From positions 248,001 through 312,000 of the forward strand of contig OZ037900.1 in assembly GCA_964035575.1 (NCBI GenBank): DNA of 64,000 bases, given 5' to 3'. The stretch is from Rhynchopus sp. YZ270_cl-10 (Eukaryota > Euglenozoa > Diplonemea > Diplonemida > Diplonemidae). A program made the translations under genes and the position numbers. Below are positions 11,022 to 21,300 of the stretch, in pieces. The notes beneath the pieces are model-generated. The model made no database searches. It saw nothing but the letters and a program-made list of their open reading frames with translations, and was not told the DNA's origin. Within the stretch, counting starts at the first letter, position 1, and every line of letters starts with the position of its first letter.

Positions 11022-12778
11022 TCACCGCCCGCCCCGAGAGAAGTCTATAGAGCGGATCTGCTCCTCGAGCTTCTGCAGGTCTGCTGGTATGTCGTAGGGC
11101 GACACTGCGTTGACGACGCACTTCAGGTGGTAAGCATAGATGAGCGCCGTGAGCAGCTCTTCCATCAGCGAAGGGCTCGGGAGGATGCAGCACAGCATCG
11201 TGGTCTTGCAGTTTCCGCCAAGTGCGTCACTCATGAGCATTGTCAGCTTGCTGCTTCTGTACGGTACATTCTGTGTGTGATGTTTTCATGATTGTGTTCA
11301 AAATGAGGAGTAGAAGGGGGGCAGTTTAGGGCTTGGTTAATTCGCAAAAAAAAAAAATATTCAGAATGCAGGTTCGAGTTGCCGACTCGTATTATACAGT
11401 TCCTTTTTTTTGTAGTTTCGACAAAATCACCTGTCCGAGGATGGATTCTGTACACAAAGTCGCCCGAAGGCTAATGAATTTCAAAGGTATAGATGCATTT
11501 CATCCTCAACCCATTTTTTCTTGAAAACTTTGGTCGTTATTAGACACCCGAGGGATGAGTTCTACTAAGCTGGCATTATATGCACCAAAAAAGGCATACC
11601 TGAGTGCTCTGCTGCACATTGTGCCCCGAGCTTGCATTATGCGCTGAGGTACTGAGCACCGAGATGACGTCCCCAAGACTCTGGTGGCTCTTCTCCAACC
11701 ACGCATTCTCCGGGGTGTGGTGGCCTGAGGACGAGGCTAGGTCCACAAAGGTCATCTTGGCACGACGGAAGTCACCCTTTTTGTTGTAATTCTCAATCGA
11801 GAACGTGAAGATGATGTGCGACTTGCCGACCAGCCGGTCTGAGTGCGGTCTCTTCGGCCGGGTGTTCAACCCCCAATGGAAAAGTTGCGACAACTGCTGC
11901 GCTACGTTGACACTGATTTGCTGCATTCCGGGCACGTGAACACGTCCCTTCTCATCCTTCAATACTTCAAAGTGTGGCGACTGATCCGAAGATTGCGAAG
12001 GATCTTCGAAGAGGTCGTAGAGCACATCGTTATTCAACTCCATCATGCTTGCCTTGATCGTGAAGCACTCCACGCTGTTCTGCTCCATCGCGAGAAACAT
12101 TTGTGTGATAAACACATCGATCAACCCCGGCGCTGCTGCTGCAGACGAGCCGCTTGCTTCATTAAAATGCGGTCCAAACAGAGCATGTGTCTTACCAGAA
12201 CCTTGCTGGCCAAAGGTGAACAGCGTAGTATTATACCCATGGAGCAAATCATGTATCATCGCTTGCCCATTGACCTGAGAGAACAAATCATGCGCGGTAT
12301 TCTTGTCGTCCGGGGTGACAACAGAGTCGAACACAAAGGATTTCGACTTGCTAGGGACGTTTACAGTGCAAGGGTCTGCTACACAAACGGTTCCCCAATC
12401 ATGTCGTACGGCGCCTCCTTTATGAGCGTGCACGGCGCCATCATAGTGAGAAGGGTCTCGTATCTTGACGACAACCCGAGGACACCCTTTATGCTCTGCG
12501 AGCGTATTTTGGTACTTTTTTTTTAACAGCTGGGCCTTATTGTATTCGTCTGCAACGAGCTTGAGACTTGACGTTTTTTGGTCCAAATCGCCCTGCACCG
12601 CAGCGAGACGCCCCTCCGCCTCCTGCAGTCGTGCCCGCAGCTCTAACACCTCCCGCTCATAAGAGTCGCGTGCCTTCTTCAAGCTCCGCACGTCTTCAAT
12701 CTTATCAGTCATCATCCCCTCTAGCTGCTCAGCCTTCACAGAGATGCTGCGCAGCTGCGCTTCCGTGGCGGAGATCAT
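11022..12778 (-). CDS. Divergent C-terminal-motor kinesin (kinesin-14-like)
   Basis: Two exons, 12778-11600 and 11270-11022, are joined in phase 0 across a 329-nt-scale GTATGC...CAG intron, giving 475 residues. The join rebuilds the conserved kinesin segment NVPYRSSKLTMLMSDALGG. Residues ~1-95 are a heptad-rich coiled coil and the motor follows, the layout of kinesin-14 minus-end motors. The P-loop is GQQGSGKTHALFG (normal family form GQTGSGKTYTM). Switch I is badly altered: SDRLVGKSH stands where NxxSSRSH is expected. Switch II reads VDLASS instead of DLAGSE. Nucleotide hydrolysis may therefore be weak or absent. The protein ends just after the motor. I chose MISATEAQL as start because the 29 codons upstream in the same frame are low-complexity, Pro-rich and look like leader sequence. 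Confidence 0.8.
11521..11576 (+). repeat. Family D repeat inside the kinesin intron
   Basis: It reads TTGAAAACTTTGGTCGTTAT, then TAGACACCCGAGGGATGAG and TTCTACTA, and lies near the 5' end of the kinesin intron. It shows that this repeat family inserts into introns as well as spacers. Confidence 0.6.
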
Positions 12779-13105
12779 TTTGAAAAGATGGGGAGGAGAG
12801 GGAGAGGGGAGGGGAGAGGGAGGGTGATTCAGGTACCTCCCCTCAACGTTGTTGTGTGCGCCCAACCCCCTGTTGGGTGTGTGTGTTGTGTGTGGGAGCT
12901 TGGAGCCAATCCTTTTAAGTTAAGGATCTAGTTTGCCTGTTAAGGGAAGTACCTTGCATTTCTGTCGGCCAGAGGCTTTTAGCCTAGGAGACCTATTACG
13001 GTTAACGGTACGGCCTGATGCAAGAGAAAGCCATCCCCCCTGTTTTTTCCACTTCCACAAGACACCCTACTGCACAAAAGTAGTGCAGCTTTCCAAGGTT
13101 AACGG

Positions 13106-13357
13106 TGCCTCGCGTCTCGCGTGAGGACTACGACACCACCCTTGAAGAGATCCGAAGAGTCACCCCCGCTGCCAAGGACTACCTCCTACCTCCAGAACCT
13201 GCAGCGCTACTTCGCGGATGTGCATGCGCCTTCCTCCACCTTCCGCGCGTTCCACTACGGGACAAATATTGCTGAGAGCAGCAACAACTGGTTGGGCAAC
13301 GGCCGTAAACTCCCCATCTTGGGCCTGCTAGCATTTCGGGCAGGCGGTACACTGTGA
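13106..13357 (+). pseudogene. Fragment of Mutator-like (MULE) transposase
   Basis: The plus strand encodes FHYGTNIAESSNNWL and RKLPILGLL. This matches the conserved C-terminal end of MULE transposases, where T-x-NIAES-x-N-x-WL precedes R-x-x-PIL. The preceding EDYDTTLEEIRRVTPAAKDYL fits the same family but is in another frame. The shift falls at a CTACCTC direct duplication near 13180-13193. No DDE catalytic region or terminal repeats are visible, so this is a short dead relic. It is the only protein-level trace of a DNA transposase in the window. Confidence 0.6.
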
Positions 13358-13982
13358 TCATACCCAGAATACCCACCGAGGGAAGTGACCCTCTTGCAGC
13401 TGTCCACACCTGAGGATGAATGGCATTTGCGCGGCGCTGATCAGTTCGGGGACGCAAGATCTGCACCTCCCCCGCGTTCATGAAAAAACCGGGCACTGAC
13501 TCCTGGGTGGAAAAATACTCAAAGAACGACTGCTTGGTGTGCACAAGAGTGACCGACTTTATGAGAGAGAGAGAGAAAGAGAGGTTGTGGGAAGGAAGAG
13601 TTGGTTCAAAGGGAAAGGGGGTAGAGGATGCAGATCGTTTGCTCGTTGTTGTTAACCGTTCGAGGGGTTTTTTTTCGTATTATTTTTTTTCTTGTTTTTT
13701 TGAAAACCAATGCAGCTGTGAAAAGCATAAGTGTTTAGTTTGTTGCTTGCACCCAAAATGAAAAAAATATGAGGATGCTTGTAAACACATGCTTTTGTTG
13801 TGCTGGAGGCACCTCTGAGGATGCTTTTGTGAAACAACAAAAAATAGGGGGGTGATCCATGTATACACAGAGTCACGTTATCAGAAAAACGAAAAGCGAT
13901 ATATCTCTTGAAGATGAATGAACTCTGTGTGCAAGCTCTTCAGATTTAAGACGTTGGACGGAAAAAAAAAATACCCCTTAGA

Positions 13983-14086
13983 TGGTGCTCCTGGAGGGGT
14001 CGATATTGACAGGTCGCTGACACAGGGACTCTATACACACACACCCCTGATATTGACAGGTCGTTGACCGACTTCCGGAAGAACCA
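13983..14086. mobile_element. Non-autonomous MITE, family F (copy 1)
   Basis: A 104-bp element starts TGGTGCTCC and ends GGAAGAACCA. It is flanked by TTAGA (13978-13982) and TTAAA (14087-14091), a 5-bp target duplication with one change. The interior shares CGATATTGACAGGTCGCTGA and the ACACAGGGACTCTATACACA stretch with the copy at 24409. Confidence 0.75.
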
Positions 14087-14542
14087 TTAAATTCAAAAGA
14101 AAAATTATTTGGTTATCGCCAATTTTTAAATGAGAGTTGCTATATGCAAATTGCTATTAGCTATTTTATGCTGGGAAGGGGGGTGTGTCAAAAAAAATTT
14201 TTTTTCTCCTTTGGAGAAGAGCAAGAACGTTCTTGGAACTACTGTGTTCTCCCCCTCGGCCCTCGTAGAGGGGGGGGTCTTAAATCCAAAAAAAGATAAT
14301 AGGCATAACGTGAAAGAATGAACTGCGGCCATCACACCAACCAAACCGCTATTCAGACTAACAGAAAAAAAACATCAGGTATCAATGGCACCCAACTAAA
14401 AAAAGGGGGAAATCTTTTTTTTTGAAAATTTGGAGAGTCAAAGCAATCCGGAGATTTGCTTGACGCTATAATAAAATAACAAAAACACAGAGCACACGAG
14501 TACACCCCTCTCAACTTAATCCAAAAAAAGAAAATCAGCCTT

Positions 14543-15202
14543 CTACTGGGAGTACCACTTCGCAATGGCAGGGATGTCCTTGACACGCTGGATGTAGGCG
14601 GTGATCTCGGTGTACTTGTCAAGGCAGTCGGCGGGGACGTGGTCGATGAACCCACGCTGGAATTTGCGGAGGTTGGGGAGGAGAAGGCAGTCCGCAATGG
14701 TGGGCTCGTCGCCGAGAAGGAACTTCTTGGAGCCGATCTGCGTGGTGAAGAACTTCATGAAGTTGGGGAGAGTGTCCTTGAGGAAGTTCTCACGGAGGGC
14801 CTGCACGGTCGCCTTTCCTGCGTCCGTCTTGGTGAAGTCCTCAGGGTACCCGAAGGCGGCAGGCTTCATGCCGATGTACAGGCACGGTGCCCATGCCTTG
14901 GTGAAGTCATCAATGAGCCCAAGCACCTCCTCCATCTCCAGCACGGCCTTCGGCTCAGAGGGGTACAGCTTGCCACCACCGTAGTTGCGTCCCACGTGGC
15001 GCAGCATGGCACCGCTCTGCACAATGGTGTCCTCACCAATCTTCATCACAGGGAGCTGGCCGTACTTGGTAGTCGGCTTCAGGGCAGGCCAGTTCTCGAA
15101 CTTCACACGGTCGTCCTCGAAGCTCGTCTCAGTGAGGGTGAGGGCCAGACGGACCGGCTCGGCCACACCCTCAATGTCGAAGTAGGTAAGCTTGATGGCC
15201 AT
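14543..15202 (-). CDS. Glutathione S-transferase (sigma-like)
   Basis: A cytosolic enzyme that conjugates glutathione to electrophiles; some members isomerise prostaglandin H2. At 219 residues it has normal family length. The N-terminal thioredoxin-like domain begins KLTYFDIEGVAEPVRLAL, with Tyr7 in the place of the catalytic Tyr. GQLPVMKIG holds the cis-Pro, and VQSGAMLRHVG matches the glutathione-binding QS-x-AI-x-R-Y-x-A pattern. The C-terminal helical domain has LLGDEPTIADCLLL, matching the conserved N-capping box (T-x-AD). It is intronless. Upstream on the coding strand lie CA-rich repeats and then a piece of 28S rRNA (15363-15585). The initiating Met matches the family start. Confidence 0.9.
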   Translation of the reverse strand: MAIKLTYFDIEGVAEPVRLALTLTETSFEDDRVKFENWPALKPTTKYGQLPVMKIGEDTIVQSGAMLRHVGRNYGGGKLYPSEPKAVLEMEEVLGLIDDFTKAWAPCLYIGMKPAAFGYPEDFTKTDAGKATVQALRENFLKDTLPNFMKFFTTQIGSKKFLLGDEPTIADCLLLPNLRKFQRGFIDHVPADCLDKYTEITAYIQRVKDIPAIAKWYSQ

Positions 15203-18200
15203 TTTGGTGTTGTGTTTTTACTTTTATATGTCTGTTGTTGTTGTCGTGGTGTTTGATCTTGTTTGATACTTTTAAGTGGAAACTCCAGACTTTCCTAAGG
15301 TTCTCAAGGAGATACCCTTTGCTCTTATCTGATTCGAGGACAGTGGTATCATAACAGCTTTTTCGCTATGAACGCTTGGCTGCCACAAGCCAGTTATCCC
15401 TGTGGTAATTTTTCTGTCACCTCCGGCTTCATCCCTTGAACAGAAGCGAGACCAAAGGATCGTTAGGCCATGCTTTCACACCGAGGATCGGTACTGAAGA
15501 TCATGTATCGAGCAAGATTTTTACCCTTATGCTCTACGTGAGATTTCTGTTCTCACTGAGCTTGCCTTAGGACACCTGTGTTACTGTGCTAACTGATGTG
15601 CTGCCCCAGCCAAGACAAGATTGAAGACGCGAATCTATACTTTTTGATTGGAGAAAAGGAGAACTGAGAGACGTAGAGGGGGAGTTCGCGGATTGGATTC
15701 CGTACTTTTTTTTTTTGAAGTATTATTTTGTTTAGCAAAACGAAGAGGACTAAACAATAGGAAAACAAAAGCAGCCTTGAAAGCAAATAAGAGCTTTAGC
15801 CCACACTTTTTTTTTGGACCACACACAGCTCTGAGTTTTTTACTGTCAAAGAACTAAAACAATTATTTCATTTGCATTCGTTTCTGAACGAAAAGAAGGC
15901 AAAGAAAAAAAATAATTGGGGGGCGATGAGTGCACCTCGAGGGTGCACAAATCTTAACGGAAGAGTTGGTGTCGCTAAAAGCAGTACTTAGCCACCATGA
16001 AGAAAGGGGAGTTTGGACAGCGAAGACGCAAAACGCTGCGGCTTCAGCTTTTAGTGGTAGTGAGGAAAATGGGTAGGGGGGAAAGGGAAAGGGGGAAAAA
16101 GGGAGTGGGAGGAGGAAAGGATTTCATTGATAATGAAAAAACCCCCCCAAAAAAAAAAATTGTAGAACTTATGGCGAAGCACTGATTGAACATGAAACAG
16201 ATTTTTTTTTTTTTTTTTTTGATTTTGGATTTTTTACTGGGAGTAAACACACCCTCATTGTTTTTTTTTGCTTTTTTTTTGTTGTAACCGAATTGCTACC
16301 CACCTGGTTTACAATGTATAAAATAAAAAATAAAACAAAAACAAAAAATTGGGACGCAGAAATAGATGGGACAAGATGACATTGGGGGAGGATGTGAGAC
16401 AAGAAAGACAAAAAAAAAACACAAAAATTTCGTGCTAAAAATAATACTGTATCCGGTGGTTTGGTTATGGAAGGCGGTTTTCATTAGGGCATTCTCCTAT
16501 TTTGACCAACTCACAAAAACTCCCACAAACTTCTTCAGAAAAATGAAAAAAAATAAAAATAGCGAGGTAGATTTACGTGCGGACACCTCTTTGGTGGATT
16601 CAGGCACGTGCACAAAAGGAAACAAAATGGCAAACCTTACACAAGGTTCCACGGAGAAAACAAAGAAAGAAAAAAAGAGAGTTGAAAGTCTTTCAGCAGA
16701 CGTCTGACCGTTCAACCGGCAGACGAAAGAAAAAACAAAACATGCGCACGAAGTGTCAAATGAATTTGCCTCATAGTGCACGTTGTTATCATCTGACAAA
16801 CATAGCACTAAAAAAAAATGCAAAAAAAAAAGGCTCTCTTTAACAGGTGCGACAGTGTACCTAACAAAAGCATCGGTGCTTTTTGTAACGCTTTGAAAAA
16901 AAAAAAAAATCGAAGAAAATTATTATTCAAGCAGAAAAAATCGTGTTCAGTCTCACAAAAAGGGGAGTAATAAAAAAGGGGGGGGAAATTTTTTTTTTGA
17001 CAGGTTAGAGCGAGGTTAAGTGCGAAGGTAGGTTCATCACAAAAAAAAGGGGTGATCATCTCTTGACAGGGAGGGGGGCGTTTTTTAAAAAAGAAAAAAA
17101 AAAAAAAAAACAGGGAAATTTCTTTTTATTGCTTGAGAGAGGCAACGAGGTGGAAGATATTCCGTTGCAAATCTGCCTAGTGTGTTTTTGGGTGGCGCTT
17201 TTAGCGCAGCATCAACAGGGGCACCTAATAACATAGAAAATAAGTCTTACAGGATGAGAGGCAAAAAAAAAATGTGTCTTTTTTTTCACAATGTATGATG
17301 AATCACTCAATGATGAATGGATTGCATAAATTGTCGAAAAAAAAACGAAAGAAAAAGAAAAAGAAAAGAAACTGTGATCCTGTCAAAGCAGTGCAGGATC
17401 ATTCCTTCTTTGAACCCCTCTAAGGAAAAAGACGTCATGAACAAAAAAATAAAAGGTGTGTTCTTCGGTTGGTATTGATGTAGGTGCACCCTGCTAATGT
17501 GGCTTCATAAAAAATTCTTTTTTCAAAAAAAAAAAAATGATTGACGCGGTGGGGGATGGGGTCTCACCAATCCTTCTCAATGATATAAGGAAGGCGCCGT
17601 CATGATATCAATTTACAAAACTTTTTTTGCCCCCCCGAAAAAAAAAAAAAATCTCTCTTTTTCTCTCGCTCTCGCTATCCCGTTCTCCCCCCCCCTCGAG
17701 AAACACTGGGGGAAAAAAAAAACAAAAATGGGATGTAAAGTGTCAAATAGAAATACCCAAAACTCCCTTTGGTTTACAAAGCTCGTTTTTTTTTGGGGGA
17801 CCAATCGAATTGATCCCCAAAATATGGGTGTTTTAAAAACAGAGTATATTGACGTATTGATTGAGAGAAAGGGAGGGGGAGGGTGAGGAGAAGGCGAGCG
17901 AGAGATCAATGGGGGGAGGAAGGGGGGGAAGGGGGCAGCTTGCTAGCTGGATGAGGGTGGGGGGATGTTCTGGTGCCACTGCGACCTACATTGTAGGGGG
18001 CAAAAAAAAATGCGAACTGGGCAGTGGTGTTCTGACAGTCGCCTTTTAGTAGCCGTAGTTTTTTCTTCATTGTTCAATTCAAGTCAGTAGTAATGTGTTT
18101 TGCTGCAATATGTGGGCAAAAAAAGGGCGAAGCTATTTATGGGAAGCAAGAGGATTGTGAGAAAAAACCTGACACCATTGGCAAAGAGGACGCGTATGCT

Positions 18201-18314
18201 GTTAGTCACTGTTAGTCTAGGATGTTCAGAAAAAAGGGCACGCACACACACACGGAGAATGTGGAGGAAGAGGAGACACCGCGGCGGTGTCTTCAGGTCT
18301 GGCTGAAAGCCCCC
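15203..18314. other. Gene-free AT-rich spacer
   Basis: Three kilobases without a believable gene, between the GST start and the ABC transporter end. Beyond the rRNA fragment it is dominated by A or T runs, CT-rich blocks (17640-17720) and simple sequence. No inverted-repeat element boundaries were found. Confidence 0.5.
15363..15585 (-). rRNA. Fragment of cytoplasmic large-subunit (28S) rRNA, domain V
   Basis: Read on the minus strand it contains GGTGTCCTAAGGCAAGCTCA, GAGAACAGAAATCTCACGTA, GTGAAAGCATGGCCTAACGA, TTACCACAGGGATAACTGGC and GGCAGCCAAGCGTTCATAGC. These are universal eukaryotic LSU peptidyl-transferase-region sequences in the right order. Homology stops abruptly after the CATAGCGA motif: the expected GCTTTTTGATCCTTCGATG is absent, and the next 80 nt are unrelated. 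The 5' side stops near the GTTACTGTG motif. It is therefore a partial copy, not a working rRNA gene, unless this organism splits its LSU rRNA. It ends about 160 nt from the GST start codon, on the same strand. Confidence 0.85.
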
Positions 18315-21300
18315 CTACTCCCTCGCCGGAGGGGATGGGGTGTGTGTGTCGGTGCCGCTTCCGTTGCCGTATGCAGCCTGTGGGGAAGTGTTGTGGGTGT
18401 AGTTTTGTAGTTTAAGTGTTTTTGAATAGTTTAGAATGAGTGGCCATACCACATCCTCATCGCGCACAGCACGCTCACTGATGCGGATGAAGACCTGCTC
18501 GAGGGACATCTCGTTGATGCTGTAGTCCGAGATGCACAACTTTTCGCGTCCGTTCTCGATTATCTCGAACATCTGGCTGAGGGTGGCTTGGCTCTTCGGT
18601 ACCTGGAACGAGAGGCGCTGCTGGTTCGACTCGACAAGCTCGGTACCGACCCAGGTCTTCTTGATGAAATCGCAGAGGGCGGTTTCAGCGGCCGCAGATG
18701 TCACCTTCAGTGTAAGCTCATATGCGTCTCCAAGCTGCGACTTGAGTGTCGACAGGTTGCCCAGGCACTGCAGACGCCCGTCCACCATGATCGTCACACG
18801 GTGGTCCAGACGGCTCAGCCCCTCCACCTCCTCGAGATGGTGGGTCGTCAGCACCACGGAGAGCTTCAGGTCGGTGATAGCCTTCTCCAATGCACCCCAG
18901 AGCGAGCGGCGTGCAACAGGGTCCATCCCCGCTGAGGGCTCGTCCAGGAGCACCGCAGCCGGGCCGCCGATCAGCGCAATGGCGACAGAGAGCTTGCGCT
19001 TGTTCCCGCCGCTGAGCTTTGCAGACTGCTTCTTCCTGTGAACGTCAAGGCCAAGACCCTCAAGCAGCACCTCGGTGCTTTCCTTTCTGTGCTTCATAGG
19101 GATTCCTCTCAAACGCGAGTAAAGTTCCAAATGCTCTTCGCATGTCAAGTTGTCCAACAGTGCGTCAAACTGAGGGCAGTATCCAACGTTCTGACGCGCA
19201 AGATGTGGCTCCAGCTCGACGTCGTGACCAGCAATCAAGGCACGTCCAGAGGTCGGGGGGATTTCACCACTGAGGACGGAGAGGGTTGTGGTCTTGCCGG
19301 CACCGTTGGTTCCGAGGAAGGCAAAGAGCTCGCCTCTCTTCACGCCGAAGGTCACGTCGGAGACGGCAACCTTTTGCGGTGCGTTGCCGCGGGCAGGCCA
19401 GACCTTGCGAAGGCCCTGCACTGTGACAAAGTCTCCGTCACGTCCGTGCTCAGCTGCGTTGACCTCCTTCGCGTGCGCCACAACGTTCTCGTCTCTGTGG
19501 AAGGGCGTTCCCTTTGCGTGGTATTTGCTCTCCCCGGTCCTCTCGTTGAAGTAGTACACAGTCCCGGTTTGGAGGTCCTTGCACATCAGCCACGCGCCTC
19601 TTCTGTGCATGACGTTCTCTTCGTCCCTCTCAATGGTGTGGTACTCTCCCTCGTTGAAACAATCCGCGTCGGTCGCGTTGGCGCTCAGCAGAGGACGTTC
19701 TGCGCTGTCCTCAGTGTGCGTCCATCCCTTCCCCTTCATGGCACGCTTCAGCTTTCCACGAATTGTGTCCGACTCCAGAAGCAACGTGGCAAGGAAGTAC
19801 ACCGGCGACGAGCAGGCGAGGTACATAATGTCCGCCCCCGCGATGTCCCACGCAAACGCGCTTTTGTTTCCGCTCAAGCCGTCGATCGAGGTGTAGAGGG
19901 TCCGGAGACTGAGCTGCACGATACCGTCTCCAAGAGCGAAGGATGGGATCAAACGGAAGATGTACTGAAGCGCCGTTGCGATGTCCTTTGTGGAGTCTAC
20001 GAACTGCAGAGTAATCACGACAATGACGGTCACAAACCCGGCGATGAAGTTGAACCCAATAACGCTGCTCTGTGCGGCAGAATGGCTCTGGAAGAGGAAG
20101 GACATCATGTAGCTGCTCCACGCTGCCGCAACACCGTAGAACGCAAACAGCAGGAAGGTTGCCATGAACACAGTGAAGTCGCCCACATACTCATCACGCC
20201 CAGCAATGAAGAAGACGAGGAACGCCAGAAACATCGTGCACCCATACGAGGCCAAATCAAACAGGAAGGTGCTTGCCCAATACGCTGCAAGGTTCGCACC
20301 ACTCACGATCTGAACGTGCTTCGCCCTGCACTGCTTCTCCTTGACCACGAAGGAGACGAAGTTCGAGGGGAGGAAGGAGAACGGGATCAGGATCAGGATG
20401 GCGGTGATTGCGGTTTTGACGCTGTTGATGATCTCCGAGCGGTATTCGTTACGCGGGAGCGGGTGGTTGGAGACGGTGATGCGGGAGGACTCTCCGTGGA
20501 CCTGCTTCATGCGCGCATTCTCTGTCCCACGCATCGCAGACGGCAGCGCGTGGTAGAAGGATTCGTTCGACAGCACATTGTTTTGCGCAGCTGCAATCCC
20601 AAAGGGACGGTCCACATCCTTGTTCGCGCGGTGTCCATCAGACCACACAGACAGCGTATCAGCGTTCACCACGCTTGCGTCCTCTGCAGTGACGTTGAGC
20701 ATCGCGTATCCAGCAAACGCATAGGTCGTCAATGCATCTCCCGTCGAAACAAACGGAATGCTCGGTGTGTCGTAGATGCTAGCCTCCATTTCCAAGGTGC
20801 CCTGGGTAGGGGCGTTCAAGCTGCCAACAATAAGCGCGAGGATGATCATGACCACAGGGAAGACAAACTGGAAGCAGAGCGTTCTCGTGTCACGCTTCGC
20901 GCAGTTGAAGCGCTTGAGGAACATGGCACGGAATTGGTCCTGGTAGAGCACTGTACCGGTCGTTGGTGGGTCCTCCTCGTTGGTGATGGTGTACAGCTGT
21001 CCGAAGTCGTGCATGCTGATCGTGCTGTGGCGTGCATCTGCAGGCGCCTCTGCGTGCATCTTGCTTCCCCCTGCTGCATGCGAGGCTGTGGTGATCGACT
21101 CACGCATCTCCCGCTCCAGGTCCTCTTCGTGGCATTCGGCCTCAATCTTCATGAACACTTCCTCAAGGGTCGTCATGCTGACTCCGGTGCCTTCGATCTG
21201 GAGGGCGTCCTTCTTAGCGTCCATTCTGTTGAAGAGCGTAGGGAACGAAGCCACGGTGCGCATGGAGGAGAGCACGTCGTGGCAGTGCTGCAGCAGAGAG

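Larger units (their letters stand above)
12779..14542. other. Spacer with transposase scrap and a MITE
   Basis: Apart from the MULE fragment at 13106-13357 and the MITE at 13983-14086 I see no gene. The minus strand at 13544-13370 is open and mixed in composition (SFFEYFSTQESVPGFF), possibly a decayed exon, but I recognise no family. Confidence 0.45.

Noticed and set aside
16000-18050. CRISPR or satellite array in the A/T-rich spacer
   Set aside because: Homopolymer runs recur but there is no fixed repeat unit or spacing.
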